Below are positions 15,443 through 23,526 of a stretch of 32,747 nt of DNA, piece by piece. Each line of letters starts with the position of its first letter. The first letter of the stretch is position 1. The stretch comes from a virus. A model generated the notes under the pieces. It did no database searches. It was not told where the DNA came from and saw only the letters and a program-made list of their open reading frames with translations. The DNA is taken from positions 1 to 32,747 of the IMG/VR virus record IMGVR_UViG_3300037246_001054; one strand, 5' to 3'. The translations under genes were made by a program, and so were the position numbers.

Positions 15443-17737
15443 ATGGCTGATAAAGAGGTAAAGCTCACGCTCAAAGTCGATGCAAGCGGAGCGATAAAGG
15501 AAACCAAAACCTTAACTACTGGAATAAAGGAGGTCGATAAGGCTCAGGAAAAATACACCAAGAGCCTAACAGAGAATGCCCAGACTGTTAGAGATGTGAA
15601 TAAGGCAGGTAAGGCACTTGTGAAGCAAAAGGAATTAGAGAGGCAAGTTGCAGACACGGCCACAGGGTCATACGACAATCTAAGCGCGCAGTATCGATTG
15701 AATGTTATTCAATTGAATGCAATGGGCAAGGCTGAACGTGAAACAACCGAACACGGTAAGAAGTTAGAGTCTGAAACTTTGAATATCAGGACAGCTATGT
15801 CTGATGCTAAGAAAGCAACAGGAGATAATACGCTTGAAGTCGGTAATTATTCAAGTGGCGTACAGGATGCTCTTGCACAATCTGGCTTATTCGGCAAATT
15901 ATTAGCTATTCAAACTAAAGTCCAGGGGGCTTATGCTAAAGCTCAAGCAGCAAGCACAGCAGCAACCAAGGGAGGAACTACAGCAACAAAAGCATTAGGG
16001 TTTGCATTGAAAGCAACAGGAATAGGTTTAATCGTTGCGGCAGTTGTGTTGTTAGTTAAGGCATTTGCATCCACTCAAAAAGGAGCTGATAAACTTAATA
16101 GCATTCTTCAGCCATTAAAGGGAGCTTTTGAATCTATAAAAGGAATCATTCAGGATTTAGCCATGAATGTTTTCGGGCAACTACAAGCCCGTTGGACGCT
16201 GGCAGTTGAGGCCATAGCTTTAGGCGTTGCCATGATTCGATTAAAATGGAATCAATTAACAGGTGACACGGAAGAGGCAGCCGAAATAATGAAGGAGATT
16301 GAGGAGCGCACAAAGGCAATTGCTGACGCTCAGGATAAATTGAATGTGCTAAATAAAGAAGGTGCTGAGATTTGGAAAACGTCATTGTCTAGAATCAAAG
16401 AGGGTGCAGAGACTCAACAGAGAATATTTGAATTAGGCATTGAAATAGAGAGGCTTGATATTGGTACGTCTAAGAGAAAGGCAGAGATAAACGTACACCT
16501 AAGAGAGCAGCAAACTATATCGAAAGATATAAGCTTATCCACAGAGGAAAGATTAAGGGCCACAAATGAGACTATAAAAGCCACTGAAGATTTGGCAGCT
16601 ATAGACCTTGCTTTATTTGATAAGAGAATAGAGAAAATGAAGCTTGAGCAGTCATTTAACGACACATCAAGAGAGGAAGAAAAGGAGCTATCCGACCTTG
16701 AGGCCGAAAGAATAAACAGGAGCGCTCAACAGTCTCAACAGGCCATGAAATTTATTGCAAGAAAACTGGCATTAGAAAAGAAAGCAATAACTGATATCAC
16801 AAAGGCTGAAGACGAAGCGGCAAAGATAAAATTAGAATCTGAAGAAAAGGAGCTACAGCGTATTGAATCTTTTGAGAAAGTTAAAATGCAACTTCAGCAA
16901 GATTTAGCACTTGAAGCCACTGAGTCAGACGAAGAAAGGGAGATTTTGAAAGCTGAACAGGATGCAGAAAAGAAAGAATTAGAACTCGATCAAATGATTC
17001 TCGAAGCTGAAGAGCGCACAGAATTAGAGGCTTTATTATTGGAGCAAAAAGAAAATACTCTTCAAGGTATTCGGGATAAATTCGGTAAAAAGAAACTTGC
17101 AGAACAAGAAAAGTTAGATAAAGCAGAATTAAAATCAAAGGAGAAAAGCCAAAAGGGTATTCAATCAGCCTTAAATGCAGGACTAGCAGGTCTAACAGCC
17201 ATATTTGGAAAGTCTAAAGCCGTTCAAGTAGCTGGAATTATAGCAGAAAAGGCTCAAGCCATTGCAAGTATAGGCATAGCCACGGCCAAATCATGGGTAA
17301 AGAACACGGCACAAGCCACGGCAGCAGCTCCACCGCCTTTAAACGTTCCTTTGATTGCAGTTGCAACAGGTCAGAATATCGCAACAGGAATCATGGCAGG
17401 CGCTCAGATAGCCACCATTGCAGCAACAACCAAGTTTAAGGATGGTGGGCCAATTGGCGGTAGTCTTCATGTAAACGGGGGGACTATAATAGAAGCTGAA
17501 CAAGGCGAATTTATAAGCAGTCGTGCAACTATGAACAACCCCCAACTCTCAGGAATAGTACAGGCGGCTAACGATGCAGGGAATAAAGGTGAGAGTCTTA
17601 GTATGGGAATAAGCAGGGAGGAAGCATTAGAGCTTATTAAAACAGGCATAGAATCAACTCCTGTATTTGTTTTAGAGCAAGATATAACCGATACACAAAG
17701 AACTGTATCAGTTCGTGAATCAGAATTTAACGGATAA
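15443..17737 (+). CDS. Tail tape measure protein, 764 aa
   Basis: The protein sets tail length and is threaded in the tail tube. It has a long helical, Ala/Glu/Lys-rich coiled-coil body (about residues 270-590), a hydrophobic segment near 185-207 (KATGIGLIVAAVVLLVKAF), and a second Ala/Gly-rich hydrophobic region near 590-680. The C-terminal Gly-rich region (FKDGGPIGGSLHVNGG...EAEQGEFI) is typical of tape measures. With the rule of thumb of about 0.15 nm per residue the tail would be roughly 115 nm, fitting a siphovirus. It is a one-gene unit with its own promoter and terminator. Confidence 0.93.
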   Translation: MADKEVKLTLKVDASGAIKETKTLTTGIKEVDKAQEKYTKSLTENAQTVRDVNKAGKALVKQKELERQVADTATGSYDNLSAQYRLNVIQLNAMGKAERETTEHGKKLESETLNIRTAMSDAKKATGDNTLEVGNYSSGVQDALAQSGLFGKLLAIQTKVQGAYAKAQAASTAATKGGTTATKALGFALKATGIGLIVAAVVLLVKAFASTQKGADKLNSILQPLKGAFESIKGIIQDLAMNVFGQLQARWTLAVEAIALGVAMIRLKWNQLTGDTEEAAEIMKEIEERTKAIADAQDKLNVLNKEGAEIWKTSLSRIKEGAETQQRIFELGIEIERLDIGTSKRKAEINVHLREQQTISKDISLSTEERLRATNETIKATEDLAAIDLALFDKRIEKMKLEQSFNDTSREEEKELSDLEAERINRSAQQSQQAMKFIARKLALEKKAITDITKAEDEAAKIKLESEEKELQRIESFEKVKMQLQQDLALEATESDEEREILKAEQDAEKKELELDQMILEAEERTELEALLLEQKENTLQGIRDKFGKKKLAEQEKLDKAELKSKEKSQKGIQSALNAGLAGLTAIFGKSKAVQVAGIIAEKAQAIASIGIATAKSWVKNTAQATAAAPPPLNVPLIAVATGQNIATGIMAGAQIATIAATTKFKDGGPIGGSLHVNGGTIIEAEQGEFISSRATMNNPQLSGIVQAANDAGNKGESLSMGISREEALELIKTGIESTPVFVLEQDITDTQRTVSVRESEFNG

Positions 17738-17740
17738 AAG

Positions 17741-17766
17741 AAAGGGAGCTTAAAGGCTCCCTTTTC
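17741..17766. terminator. Bidirectional terminator after tape measure
   Basis: AAAGGGAGC (17741-17749) pairs with GCTCCCTTT (17756-17764), loop TTAAAG; works for both convergent genes. Confidence 0.88.
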
Positions 17767-17769
17767 TGT

Positions 17770-18375
17770 TTATCTCTGTATTGTTTTTATTAAGAATTCA
17801 GCCTCACATTCTGGACACTCGAAATACTCTTCGACCTTATCCCAATCGCTGAATATTAATTGAGTCATCTCGCCTTCGTCATCATTTTCCAGCAGATCAA
17901 TATGCTCGTTGCAATATGGACAGTATGTTGTTAATTCAAAATCCGTATTTGCAATAGTCTCCTTGATCCTTGTTTCAGATGTCTCTAAATGACTTTTGAT
18001 TGTGCTTAATAAAGCCTCAAATCCTTCCTGAATAAAAGTTTCATCATTAAATCTTTTATCATGCCACGTAAACAAGTCGGTCTCAGACTCCAAATAGCTA
18101 TGATCTATAATTTTAATATTCTCTTTTACTATTACGGAATCAACGCTTGATAATTGTTCACAAATCTTATCTAATATTTTCATTTGTTCTATCCTCCAAG
18201 TTTTTATCGGTCTATCTTTCATTGCGATTAATGTCATTATTACCGTGATCCAAGAAAGACCGATATAAATAATTGTCCAAACATCAAAGTTCTTTTTGCC
18301 AATCAAAAAGTAAGCTAGAACGCACCCTACTAAGTAAAAAATTGTTCCGATATTTTCTAATACTAATTCTTTCAT
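17770..18375 (-). CDS. Membrane protein with C-terminal zinc ribbon, 201 aa
   Basis: Two membrane helices (about residues 8-25 and 33-51) are followed by a soluble helical region and two Cys pairs, CPYC at 152-155 and CPEC at 187-190, which should bind one zinc in a ribbon-like fold. With a two-helix hairpin the zinc part would face the same side as the N-terminus, probably the cytoplasm. It is a single-gene minus-strand unit with a strong promoter sharing a palindrome with the capsid operon promoter. Function unknown; a membrane-located host-takeover or exclusion factor is possible. Confidence 0.78.
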   Translation of the reverse strand: MKELVLENIGTIFYLVGCVLAYFLIGKKNFDVWTIIYIGLSWITVIMTLIAMKDRPIKTWRIEQMKILDKICEQLSSVDSVIVKENIKIIDHSYLESETDLFTWHDKRFNDETFIQEGFEALLSTIKSHLETSETRIKETIANTDFELTTYCPYCNEHIDLLENDDEGEMTQLIFSDWDKVEEYFECPECEAEFLIKTIQR

Positions 18376-18383
18376 GATTATTT

Positions 18384-18430
18384 GTTTTGGTTTATTCTGT
18401 AAATATAACAGATATAAATCTAAAAAGCAA
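18384..18430 (-). promoter_or_regulatory. Promoter of the 17770 gene
   Basis: On the minus strand: TTG (18430-18428), N20, TATATTTA (18407-18400), then GAATAAACCAAAAC (18397-18384). This is a good match to the Bacteroidota consensus plus the genome's shared start-of-transcript motif. Confidence 0.75.
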
Positions 18431-18438
18431 CATGTTGC
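18427..18438. promoter_or_regulatory. Palindrome GCAACATGTTGC joining two divergent -33 elements
   Basis: The perfect 12-base palindrome contains the -33 TTG of both divergent promoters, one per half. A dimeric regulator binding here would control both units at once. Function inferred. Confidence 0.6.
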
Positions 18439-18465
18439 ATAACATTAAAAAAATGTTTAAATTTA
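18435..18465 (+). promoter_or_regulatory. Promoter of the protease-capsid operon
   Basis: TTG (18435-18437), N20, TAAATTTA (18458-18465). Transcription would start near 18469, which rules out the in-frame ATGs at 18432 and 18453 and supports ATG 18489 for the protease. Confidence 0.65.
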
Positions 18466-18488
18466 TACCAAATATTAAAAGAATTTAC

Positions 18489-19067
18489 ATGCCACTAAAA
18501 CGATACATAGCAACATACAATAAAGATAATAAGATTGTCCTATCACAAGTTGATAAGCCAGCTATGGAAGGCGTTAACGTTTATCTAAGCAAAGAGGACT
18601 TTCCGAAAATGGAAGTCGCATTATCTGAGGAAGGCGATAAGCAAATAATCTATTGTGTTGCATTGTCTCCACATATTGAGGTTTACAGGAATGAAATCTT
18701 TGGAGATAAGGGTTCTGTGATATGGCCTGCTGATGTTATTGAATTAACAGCAAATGATTTTATCACACAAGGGCAAACATTAGGCGGAACACTTGACCAC
18801 TCAGAAAAGACCAATGATATTAGAGTTGTTCAGTCATGGGTGGTTACTGATCCCGAAAATGATAAGGCTATTGCTTTAGGTATGGAGAATATCAAAGGCG
18901 GTGAATGGATAGTAGGTCAAGAGGTTTTAAGCGTTGAGCTTTGGGAAGAGTGCAAAGCAGGTAATTATAACGGAATATCAATTGAAGGTATGTTTGGAAT
19001 GGTTCAATTATCAGAACAGAAAAACACCTTCGAATCATTAATAAATCAATTTTTAATTAACAAATAA
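18489..19067 (+). CDS. XkdF-like prohead serine protease candidate, 192 aa
   Basis: The frame is open from 18387, but the promoter lies inside that extension, so ATG 18489 (MPLKRYIATYNKDNK) is chosen. The core matches the XkdF putative phage protease family (PF14550): EVYRNEIFGDKGSVIWPADVI, then GGTLDHSEKTNDIRVVQSWVVTDPENDKA, then GEWIVGQEVLSVELWEE and NGISIEGMF. His in TLDH and Ser in GISIEG are the likely catalytic residues by family analogy. It would mature the prohead, acting with the scaffold candidate five bases downstream and the capsid protein. Confidence 0.82.
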   Translation: MPLKRYIATYNKDNKIVLSQVDKPAMEGVNVYLSKEDFPKMEVALSEEGDKQIIYCVALSPHIEVYRNEIFGDKGSVIWPADVIELTANDFITQGQTLGGTLDHSEKTNDIRVVQSWVVTDPENDKAIALGMENIKGGEWIVGQEVLSVELWEECKAGNYNGISIEGMFGMVQLSEQKNTFESLINQFLINK

Positions 19068-19071
19068 GCAA

Positions 19072-19743
19072 ATGAATTTTAAAGATCTATTTAATTTCAG
19101 AATGTCGGCACACGGCAAGGCTTTAAAAGGAGACAAGACGGATAAGGATCTAGAAGTCTCATTAGCTACCGACACGCTTGAGGACGGCACAGTCTTAGAA
19201 TATGAATCACTTGAAAAAGAGATTGAAGTATTCATTATCGTAGAGGGTGAAGACCCAAAGGTCGCAACCGATAAAACCTACACCCTTTCAGATGGTCAAA
19301 AGATCGTTGTGGTTGATGGTAAGATTTCTGAAATCATGCCAAAGGAAGAGGAAGAAACCGAAGATGTTGAGCTTTCGGAAGAGCAAAAGAAAATTGTTGC
19401 TGTATCATTGGCTTTCGACATAACAGCCTTGGAGAGTCTTGTTAATTTAAAGGTTGACGGATGGCATACTATAGAGTTTAGTGTTACTGATGGGATTGTC
19501 CAATGGGCTGATCTTAGATCCAATACGGTAAAGGCTTTATTGTCTGAACAAGTTGATCCTGTTAAACTCGAATTAGCAAAGGAGAAAACAAAAGTCGTTT
19601 CCTTGGAAACTGACAAAGTTAAGTTGTCGGATGAGGTTAAGGTGTTGCAAAAACTTAACGATCGAAAAAATCCACTTGAAAAAGGAGTAAAGCTGGATGA
19701 GGAGAAACCTAAAACAGCTTATGAAATCGAGCTAGGTTTATAA
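19072..19743 (+). CDS. Capsid scaffold candidate, 223 aa
   Basis: An acidic protein with an EEEETEDVELSEEQKK linker near residues 92-107 and a C-terminal coiled coil (KLELAKEKTKVVSLETDKVKLSDEVKVLQKL, about 164-194). Position between protease and major capsid protein and this composition fit a scaffold. No sequence signature proves it. Confidence 0.7.
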   Translation: MNFKDLFNFRMSAHGKALKGDKTDKDLEVSLATDTLEDGTVLEYESLEKEIEVFIIVEGEDPKVATDKTYTLSDGQKIVVVDGKISEIMPKEEEETEDVELSEEQKKIVAVSLAFDITALESLVNLKVDGWHTIEFSVTDGIVQWADLRSNTVKALLSEQVDPVKLELAKEKTKVVSLETDKVKLSDEVKVLQKLNDRKNPLEKGVKLDEEKPKTAYEIELGL

Positions 19744-19776
19744 TTAATTATTAGAAATTTTTTAAAACAGTATATT

Positions 19777-20772
19777 ATGGCTTTTAATATTGACAATGCA
19801 ACTGATGTAGTTGTAAACAAATCCGACAGAGTACTTGTTGAAGCGGTAAAAGATGTGCAAGCACATTCAATTATCGGAATGGAATCAGACGTAAAAGGTG
19901 CAGCAAGAAGACCTGACATCTTAACTGATGGCACAGTTTTTAAAGAAGGTGATTTTGATGGCACAAATGATGGTGGCGTTAAGATTGAAGATGTTCTTTT
20001 TGAGAATGCGCTATTCACATCAGAAGAGAAATATCAAGTCGCAAAACTTGAGTCAACAATCATTAAGCTTTCTAAAAAGCGCGGTGTTAACCCTGACGAC
20101 TTCCCTATTGAGGATGCGGTTTTAGATATCAAGAAAAATGATATATCTCGTCAGTATGACAAAGCAGTATTTTTGGGTGACTCTGCCGATACTGGAAAAA
20201 CTCTTTCTCATTTTGTTGATGGTCTTGTTAAGAAAATTAAAGCCTCAGCAGCTTTAAACGTTGATGCACCAACAGCATTAGTAAACGTTAAGCGATCAGG
20301 AGTCGCAGCATCAGCGTTTGCGGCTGGTACTGTAATTGCAAAAGTTCTTGCTTTCGTGAATAAGTTTAAATCTACTTTTAATGGAGTGGATGATCTTGCA
20401 AGAGATCTTGATGGCGAAATGATTAGTGTTTATATTTCTCCTTCTCAGTTTCAAATTTGGTTCCAAGCCACTTATGGAACGGCTGGCGTAATCAATGCGA
20501 ACACTTTAAATAACGGTAAGCTTCCAAAAGAAGCAATGCACCCTTCATTTAATGGTGATGTTAAAATGGTTGCTGTTGATGGTATGAAAGGTTCAAATGA
20601 AATGTTTGCGGGTATGCCTGAAAACTTCAATGAGGTAGTAGACGGTGACGCTGAATCTGACTTTATGACTATGCACTTTTCGAAAGATCAGGAAGCTTTC
20701 TTATTGCATACAGCTATGAGATTGGGAACTAAGATTATTCACTTGCAAGATGTTCTTTTGCAGGTTGTGTAA
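19777..20772 (+). CDS. Major capsid protein, 331 aa
   Basis: The shell protein, probably HK97 fold: N-terminal arm, long helical region (EEKYQVAKLESTIIKLSKKRG), P-domain-like segments, and the C-terminal AFLLHTAMRLGTKIIHLQDVLLQVV typical of capsid proteins in Bacteroidota phages. It follows protease and scaffold, as usual, and is followed by a hairpin terminator, which may set its expression apart from the next gene. Codon choice looks even and well expressed. Confidence 0.9.
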   Translation: MAFNIDNATDVVVNKSDRVLVEAVKDVQAHSIIGMESDVKGAARRPDILTDGTVFKEGDFDGTNDGGVKIEDVLFENALFTSEEKYQVAKLESTIIKLSKKRGVNPDDFPIEDAVLDIKKNDISRQYDKAVFLGDSADTGKTLSHFVDGLVKKIKASAALNVDAPTALVNVKRSGVAASAFAAGTVIAKVLAFVNKFKSTFNGVDDLARDLDGEMISVYISPSQFQIWFQATYGTAGVINANTLNNGKLPKEAMHPSFNGDVKMVAVDGMKGSNEMFAGMPENFNEVVDGDAESDFMTMHFSKDQEAFLLHTAMRLGTKIIHLQDVLLQVV

Positions 20773-20791
20773 TCACCTTAATTAATATTTC

Positions 20792-20822
20792 AAGCCTCTC
20801 TACAACAGAGGGGCTTTATTTT
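20792..20822 (+). terminator. Hairpin terminator after capsid gene
   Basis: AAGCCTCTCT (20792-20801) pairs with AGAGGGGCTT (20807-20816) with one G-U pair, loop ACAAC, followed by TATTTTT. The stem is nearly the same as that at 21399-21427. Confidence 0.8.
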
Positions 20823-20844
20823 TAAATCAAATAAATTTTATAAT

Positions 20845-21381
20845 ATGCCATCATTTATAAGTGAAGCGAATGACTTGCCATTACAAGCAAGGGGTGAGTA
20901 TTCAGGTATTGAATATTTATTAGTAGCTGACAAAGCTAGTTTGGTGTTAGAGCCAGACGAGGACACAGGATTAATTGGAATTACAGCAGTAGGTGCATTG
21001 GTTTTAACCGATGAATTTAAGCGCGTAGATCCTACTAAAGATTCAGCGTCTTTAATCGACACTGGGACAGGTGCAAGAGCAACAGGAACCAATACACGTA
21101 TTCCAGTAGCCTTATTTAATTACGAAGGACATGAGAATGAAGTTCGTAAATTGTCGGCTGCATTAGCTAAAACAAATTCGTTTGTTGTGGCTGTTTATTG
21201 GGAAGGAAACGCCAAGGCAGCAGGGGCAAGAGTCGGAATGACTTTAACAAGCGAGGTTGACACGTCAGGTCAAGCACCTGACGACTTCAGCGGTGCAACT
21301 TTTACGCTCACAGGCTCAGAGCCTAAGAAGATGTACACTGTTGAAGATGCAGTATTAGAAACACTTCAAGCAGCACCTTGA
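20845..21381 (+). CDS. Major tail (tube) protein candidate, 178 aa
   Basis: A strand-rich, Gly/Ala/Thr-rich protein with few Lys clusters, e.g. VVAVYWEGNAKAAGARVGMTLTSEVDTSGQAPDDFSGATFTLTG, ending in a short helix. The build fits tail tube proteins, whose last part often reads FSGATFTLTG-like; it could also be a capsid decoration protein since it directly follows the capsid gene. It sits between two strong terminators and presumably has a promoter within 20817-20844 or relies on readthrough. Confidence 0.68.
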   Translation: MPSFISEANDLPLQARGEYSGIEYLLVADKASLVLEPDEDTGLIGITAVGALVLTDEFKRVDPTKDSASLIDTGTGARATGTNTRIPVALFNYEGHENEVRKLSAALAKTNSFVVAVYWEGNAKAAGARVGMTLTSEVDTSGQAPDDFSGATFTLTGSEPKKMYTVEDAVLETLQAAP

Positions 21382-21394
21382 TAAATTAAGCATT

Positions 21395-21428
21395 AAAAAA
21401 GCCTCTCAGAAATGAGGGGCTTTTTTTG
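21395..21428 (+). terminator. Strong hairpin terminator with GAAA tetraloop
   Basis: GCCTCTCA (21401-21408) pairs with TGAGGGGC (21413-21420), one G-U pair, GAAA loop (GNRA type), flanked by A-run and a run of seven T's. Confidence 0.88.
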
Positions 21429-21466
21429 AGCCATTAAAACGCACTTTATCTTGGTGTTAACGGTCA

Positions 21467-21814
21467 TTATTCCGCTAATGGGTAAGATACTATCTCTTTA
21501 ATATCTCCTATGTTATAAGCTTGGTTGTGTCCGTATAATGATACCTCACCTAATGGCTCACATACGCCACTCACACATTGTATGTTTCCGTAACCAACAC
21601 ATCCACTGCTTCCATTCATGTAAACAGTGCATCCAGTAGTTAATTTAGAAGCTCTCGCACTCCCACATAACGAACCGTTAACAACAGGTAAATTTAAACC
21701 TTCGCTTCTAGTTCTCGATTCAATACCTAGTCGTTTTAAAATTAAATCAATTTTAAGTAAAATATAAACAATCCCAAGTGTATTCAGTACTACTAAAATT
21801 AATATTAGAAACAT
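21467..21814 (-). CDS. Membrane-anchored Cys-rich protein, 115 aa
   Basis: Residues 1-25 (MFLILILVVLNTLGIVYILLKIDL) form a membrane anchor. The C-terminal part has five Cys (SLCGSARAS, TGCTVY, SGCVGYGNIQCVSGVCEP), which may form disulfides in the periplasm or bind metal. Unrecognised; it ends the minus-strand recombination cluster near the capsid operon. An envelope role is inferred from topology. Confidence 0.68.
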   Translation of the reverse strand: MFLILILVVLNTLGIVYILLKIDLILKRLGIESRTRSEGLNLPVVNGSLCGSARASKLTTGCTVYMNGSSGCVGYGNIQCVSGVCEPLGEVSLYGHNQAYNIGDIKEIVSYPLAE

Positions 21815-21892
21815 ATTTTTAATTTTTAAGTTACATTATTTACTCGTTTTAAAATTATCTGTTATTGTCATGTTAAAACTTACCTTCGCCCA

Positions 21893-22516
21893 TTACAATT
21901 GCATTGATGATTCGTGAAGTCTTAAAATATCGTACACTTCACCTTTGTTTTTGAAAATAAACTCTCTTGCTTGCTGCTCTGATAAATGGGAATTAAAAGA
22001 GGATCTTTGGTGGGAATATTCCCCGATATTCTGAGCTGATTCAATGCTTTGATTTATCGTATCTTCATTATAATTATGCTCTATGGCGTATAGATCGTAA
22101 CATTTAGCCGTAATTCCTTCAAGGTGCATTGTATCGGTGCAATGAATCGTTTTATGATCACCTTTGAATATTCTGTACCCAAAATTTTCGACATCATGAT
22201 AAAGATTAATAGGGCTTATCTGAATGGTCCCGTAATCATAAAGCTTTCCGTATTCGTAAACATCAATGTTTTTCAATCCTTCCATATGTTCAACCATCCA
22301 AGAACCGCAACCGATACGCAAAGAAGGTCTTTCGAATTGTAGCTTTTTAATAGTTGCCAGGTTGAAATGATCACCGTGAATGTGAGTAAGTAAAAGTAAA
22401 TTAATATCGTACAAATGAGGCTCTATTTTTGAGAACGGGACACCACAATCAACCAAAATAGAACCATGGTACAGCACTGAATTTCCAGTGCTGCCCGTGG
22501 CTATTACTTTATACAT
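21893..22516 (-). CDS. Metallo-beta-lactamase-fold hydrolase, 207 aa
   Basis: The metal-binding motif THIHGDHF gives His45, His47, Asp49 and His50; Asp23 in ILVDCG and a later His in FNSHLS complete the usual set. The layout (start VIATGSTGNSVLYHGSILVDCG) resembles YycJ/WalJ-type exonuclease-like proteins. In Bacteroidota phages it is often beside RecT, as here: its start overlaps the RecT stop at 22516. A nuclease role with RecT in recombination is inferred from this pairing. Confidence 0.85.
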   Translation of the reverse strand: MYKVIATGSTGNSVLYHGSILVDCGVPFSKIEPHLYDINLLLLTHIHGDHFNLATIKKLQFERPSLRIGCGSWMVEHMEGLKNIDVYEYGKLYDYGTIQISPINLYHDVENFGYRIFKGDHKTIHCTDTMHLEGITAKCYDLYAIEHNYNEDTINQSIESAQNIGEYSHQRSSFNSHLSEQQAREFIFKNKGEVYDILRLHESSMQL

Positions 22517-23283
22517 TAGATTTGAATCTTTTGGATTGGCTTCTTTGGCTCGTCCTGAAGAATAATTTCAGCCTCGACATCCTCGGTTCTTTGGCCTAAT
22601 ACTTGATCTGCGTAATCATTATCATTAGACATAGCTCTTTCCATCTCGGTTGACATTACTCCATAAGTCCCAAGCAAAGCTTTTAAAACCGTTTTCATTG
22701 CCATTTTTGGACGCGCTAAAGGATCTGACCATTTAGAGCTTCGTGAACCTTTCTTTTTATCGTATTGATACGACTTAGAGAAGCGTATTGCATGAGCTTC
22801 TATTTCGTCAGTCGTCATGTAAACTGAAGCAGAGAAACCAGCGATTAATTCAAGATATGCAACATATCCAACAACTTCACCTTTTGGATTTTCTTTTAAA
22901 AACTTAGATTCACCCGTGAATTTATTACGGTGCATTTCGCCATCTCTAACCTCTACCGCATTAATGAACCTGTACGCGCCTGTCCTGATTGCGAGCTGAA
23001 TGAATCCTTTATAGCCCATCTGAAACGATGGTACGCCATTGTAAGCTATCACATAAGCATAACCAAGGTTTTTATTCAATGGCAAATTTAAAGCCGTTGC
23101 ATTCATTGCGCATTTCATTAGTGTTGACGGGTCACACGCTGCGAGCTTATTATCACTGTCGCACATTGCGATAAGATTACTCACAAACGTTCCTTTATTT
23201 TCTTCTAGTGTTTTTTCTAGAAAATTTGAAGTGTTTGGATTACTTAAAAAATTCGCGATTGTTTTTACTGGTGTTGTAGTCAT
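22516..23283 (-). CDS. recT: RecT-family single-strand annealing protein, 255 aa
   Basis: Typical RecT core: LAACDPSTLMKCAMNATALNLPLNKNLGYAYVIAYNGVPSFQMGYKGFIQLAIRTG (about residues 47-102), followed by VRDGE and KSYQYDKKKGSRSSKWSDPLARPKMAMKTVLKALL. It anneals complementary single strands during phage recombination and replication. Its partner nuclease may be the MBL-fold protein downstream; no RecE/exonuclease VIII gene is seen. Confidence 0.93.
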   Translation of the reverse strand: MTTTPVKTIANFLSNPNTSNFLEKTLEENKGTFVSNLIAMCDSDNKLAACDPSTLMKCAMNATALNLPLNKNLGYAYVIAYNGVPSFQMGYKGFIQLAIRTGAYRFINAVEVRDGEMHRNKFTGESKFLKENPKGEVVGYVAYLELIAGFSASVYMTTDEIEAHAIRFSKSYQYDKKKGSRSSKWSDPLARPKMAMKTVLKALLGTYGVMSTEMERAMSNDNDYADQVLGQRTEDVEAEIILQDEPKKPIQKIQI

Positions 23284-23288
23284 GGTTT

Positions 23289-23444
23289 TTATTTTGTTTG
23301 GTTATTTTTAATATTATATGCTATCTCAAAAGGGCATCCGCTATCGTGATGCTCTCCTCCATAATCTTCTTTTGAGCAAAAAGGACAAGATTTTTCAGTG
23401 TCATTATCAATCAAAGCCTCGGCTAAATAAATTGCACTTTCCAT
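23289..23444 (-). CDS. Small zinc-binding protein, 51 aa
   Basis: The peptide has CPFC at residues 20-23 and a later HHDSGCPF with His32/His33 and Cys37, a CxxC...H...C layout common in small phage zinc proteins. The first half is a helix (ESAIYLAEALIDNDT). The gene follows a promoter with the shared GAATAAACCAAAAC motif and ends five bases before the RecT start, so it leads the RecT operon. Function unknown. Confidence 0.72.
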   Translation of the reverse strand: MESAIYLAEALIDNDTEKSCPFCSKEDYGGEHHDSGCPFEIAYNIKNNQTK

Positions 23445-23456
23445 GATATTTTTTTT

Positions 23457-23477
23457 GTTTTGGTTTATTCAAAATTA
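23457..23477 (-). promoter_or_regulatory. Promoter of the RecT operon
   Basis: On the minus strand TAATTTTG (23477-23470) is a full TAnnTTTG box whose G starts GAATAAACCAAAAC (23470-23457). The -33 position falls in the hairpin at 23493-23513 and lacks TTG. Confidence 0.6.
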
Positions 23478-23492
23478 ATATTTTATAAATAA

Positions 23493-23513
23493 GCATAGGC
23501 TTTTAAACCTATG
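23493..23513 (-). terminator. Hairpin after DUF1351-like gene
   Basis: GCATAGG pairs with CCTATGC around an eight-base loop; the minus-strand side is followed by TTATTTATA rather than a clean T-run, so it is a weak terminator or an operator-like element for the RecT promoter beside it. Confidence 0.5.
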
Positions 23514-23526
23514 CTTTAAAACATGT

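Noticed and set aside
18387-18488. Longer XkdF-like protease from 18387 or 18453
   Set aside because: The -7 box at 18458-18465 lies inside this extension, so the transcript would start after those ATGs.
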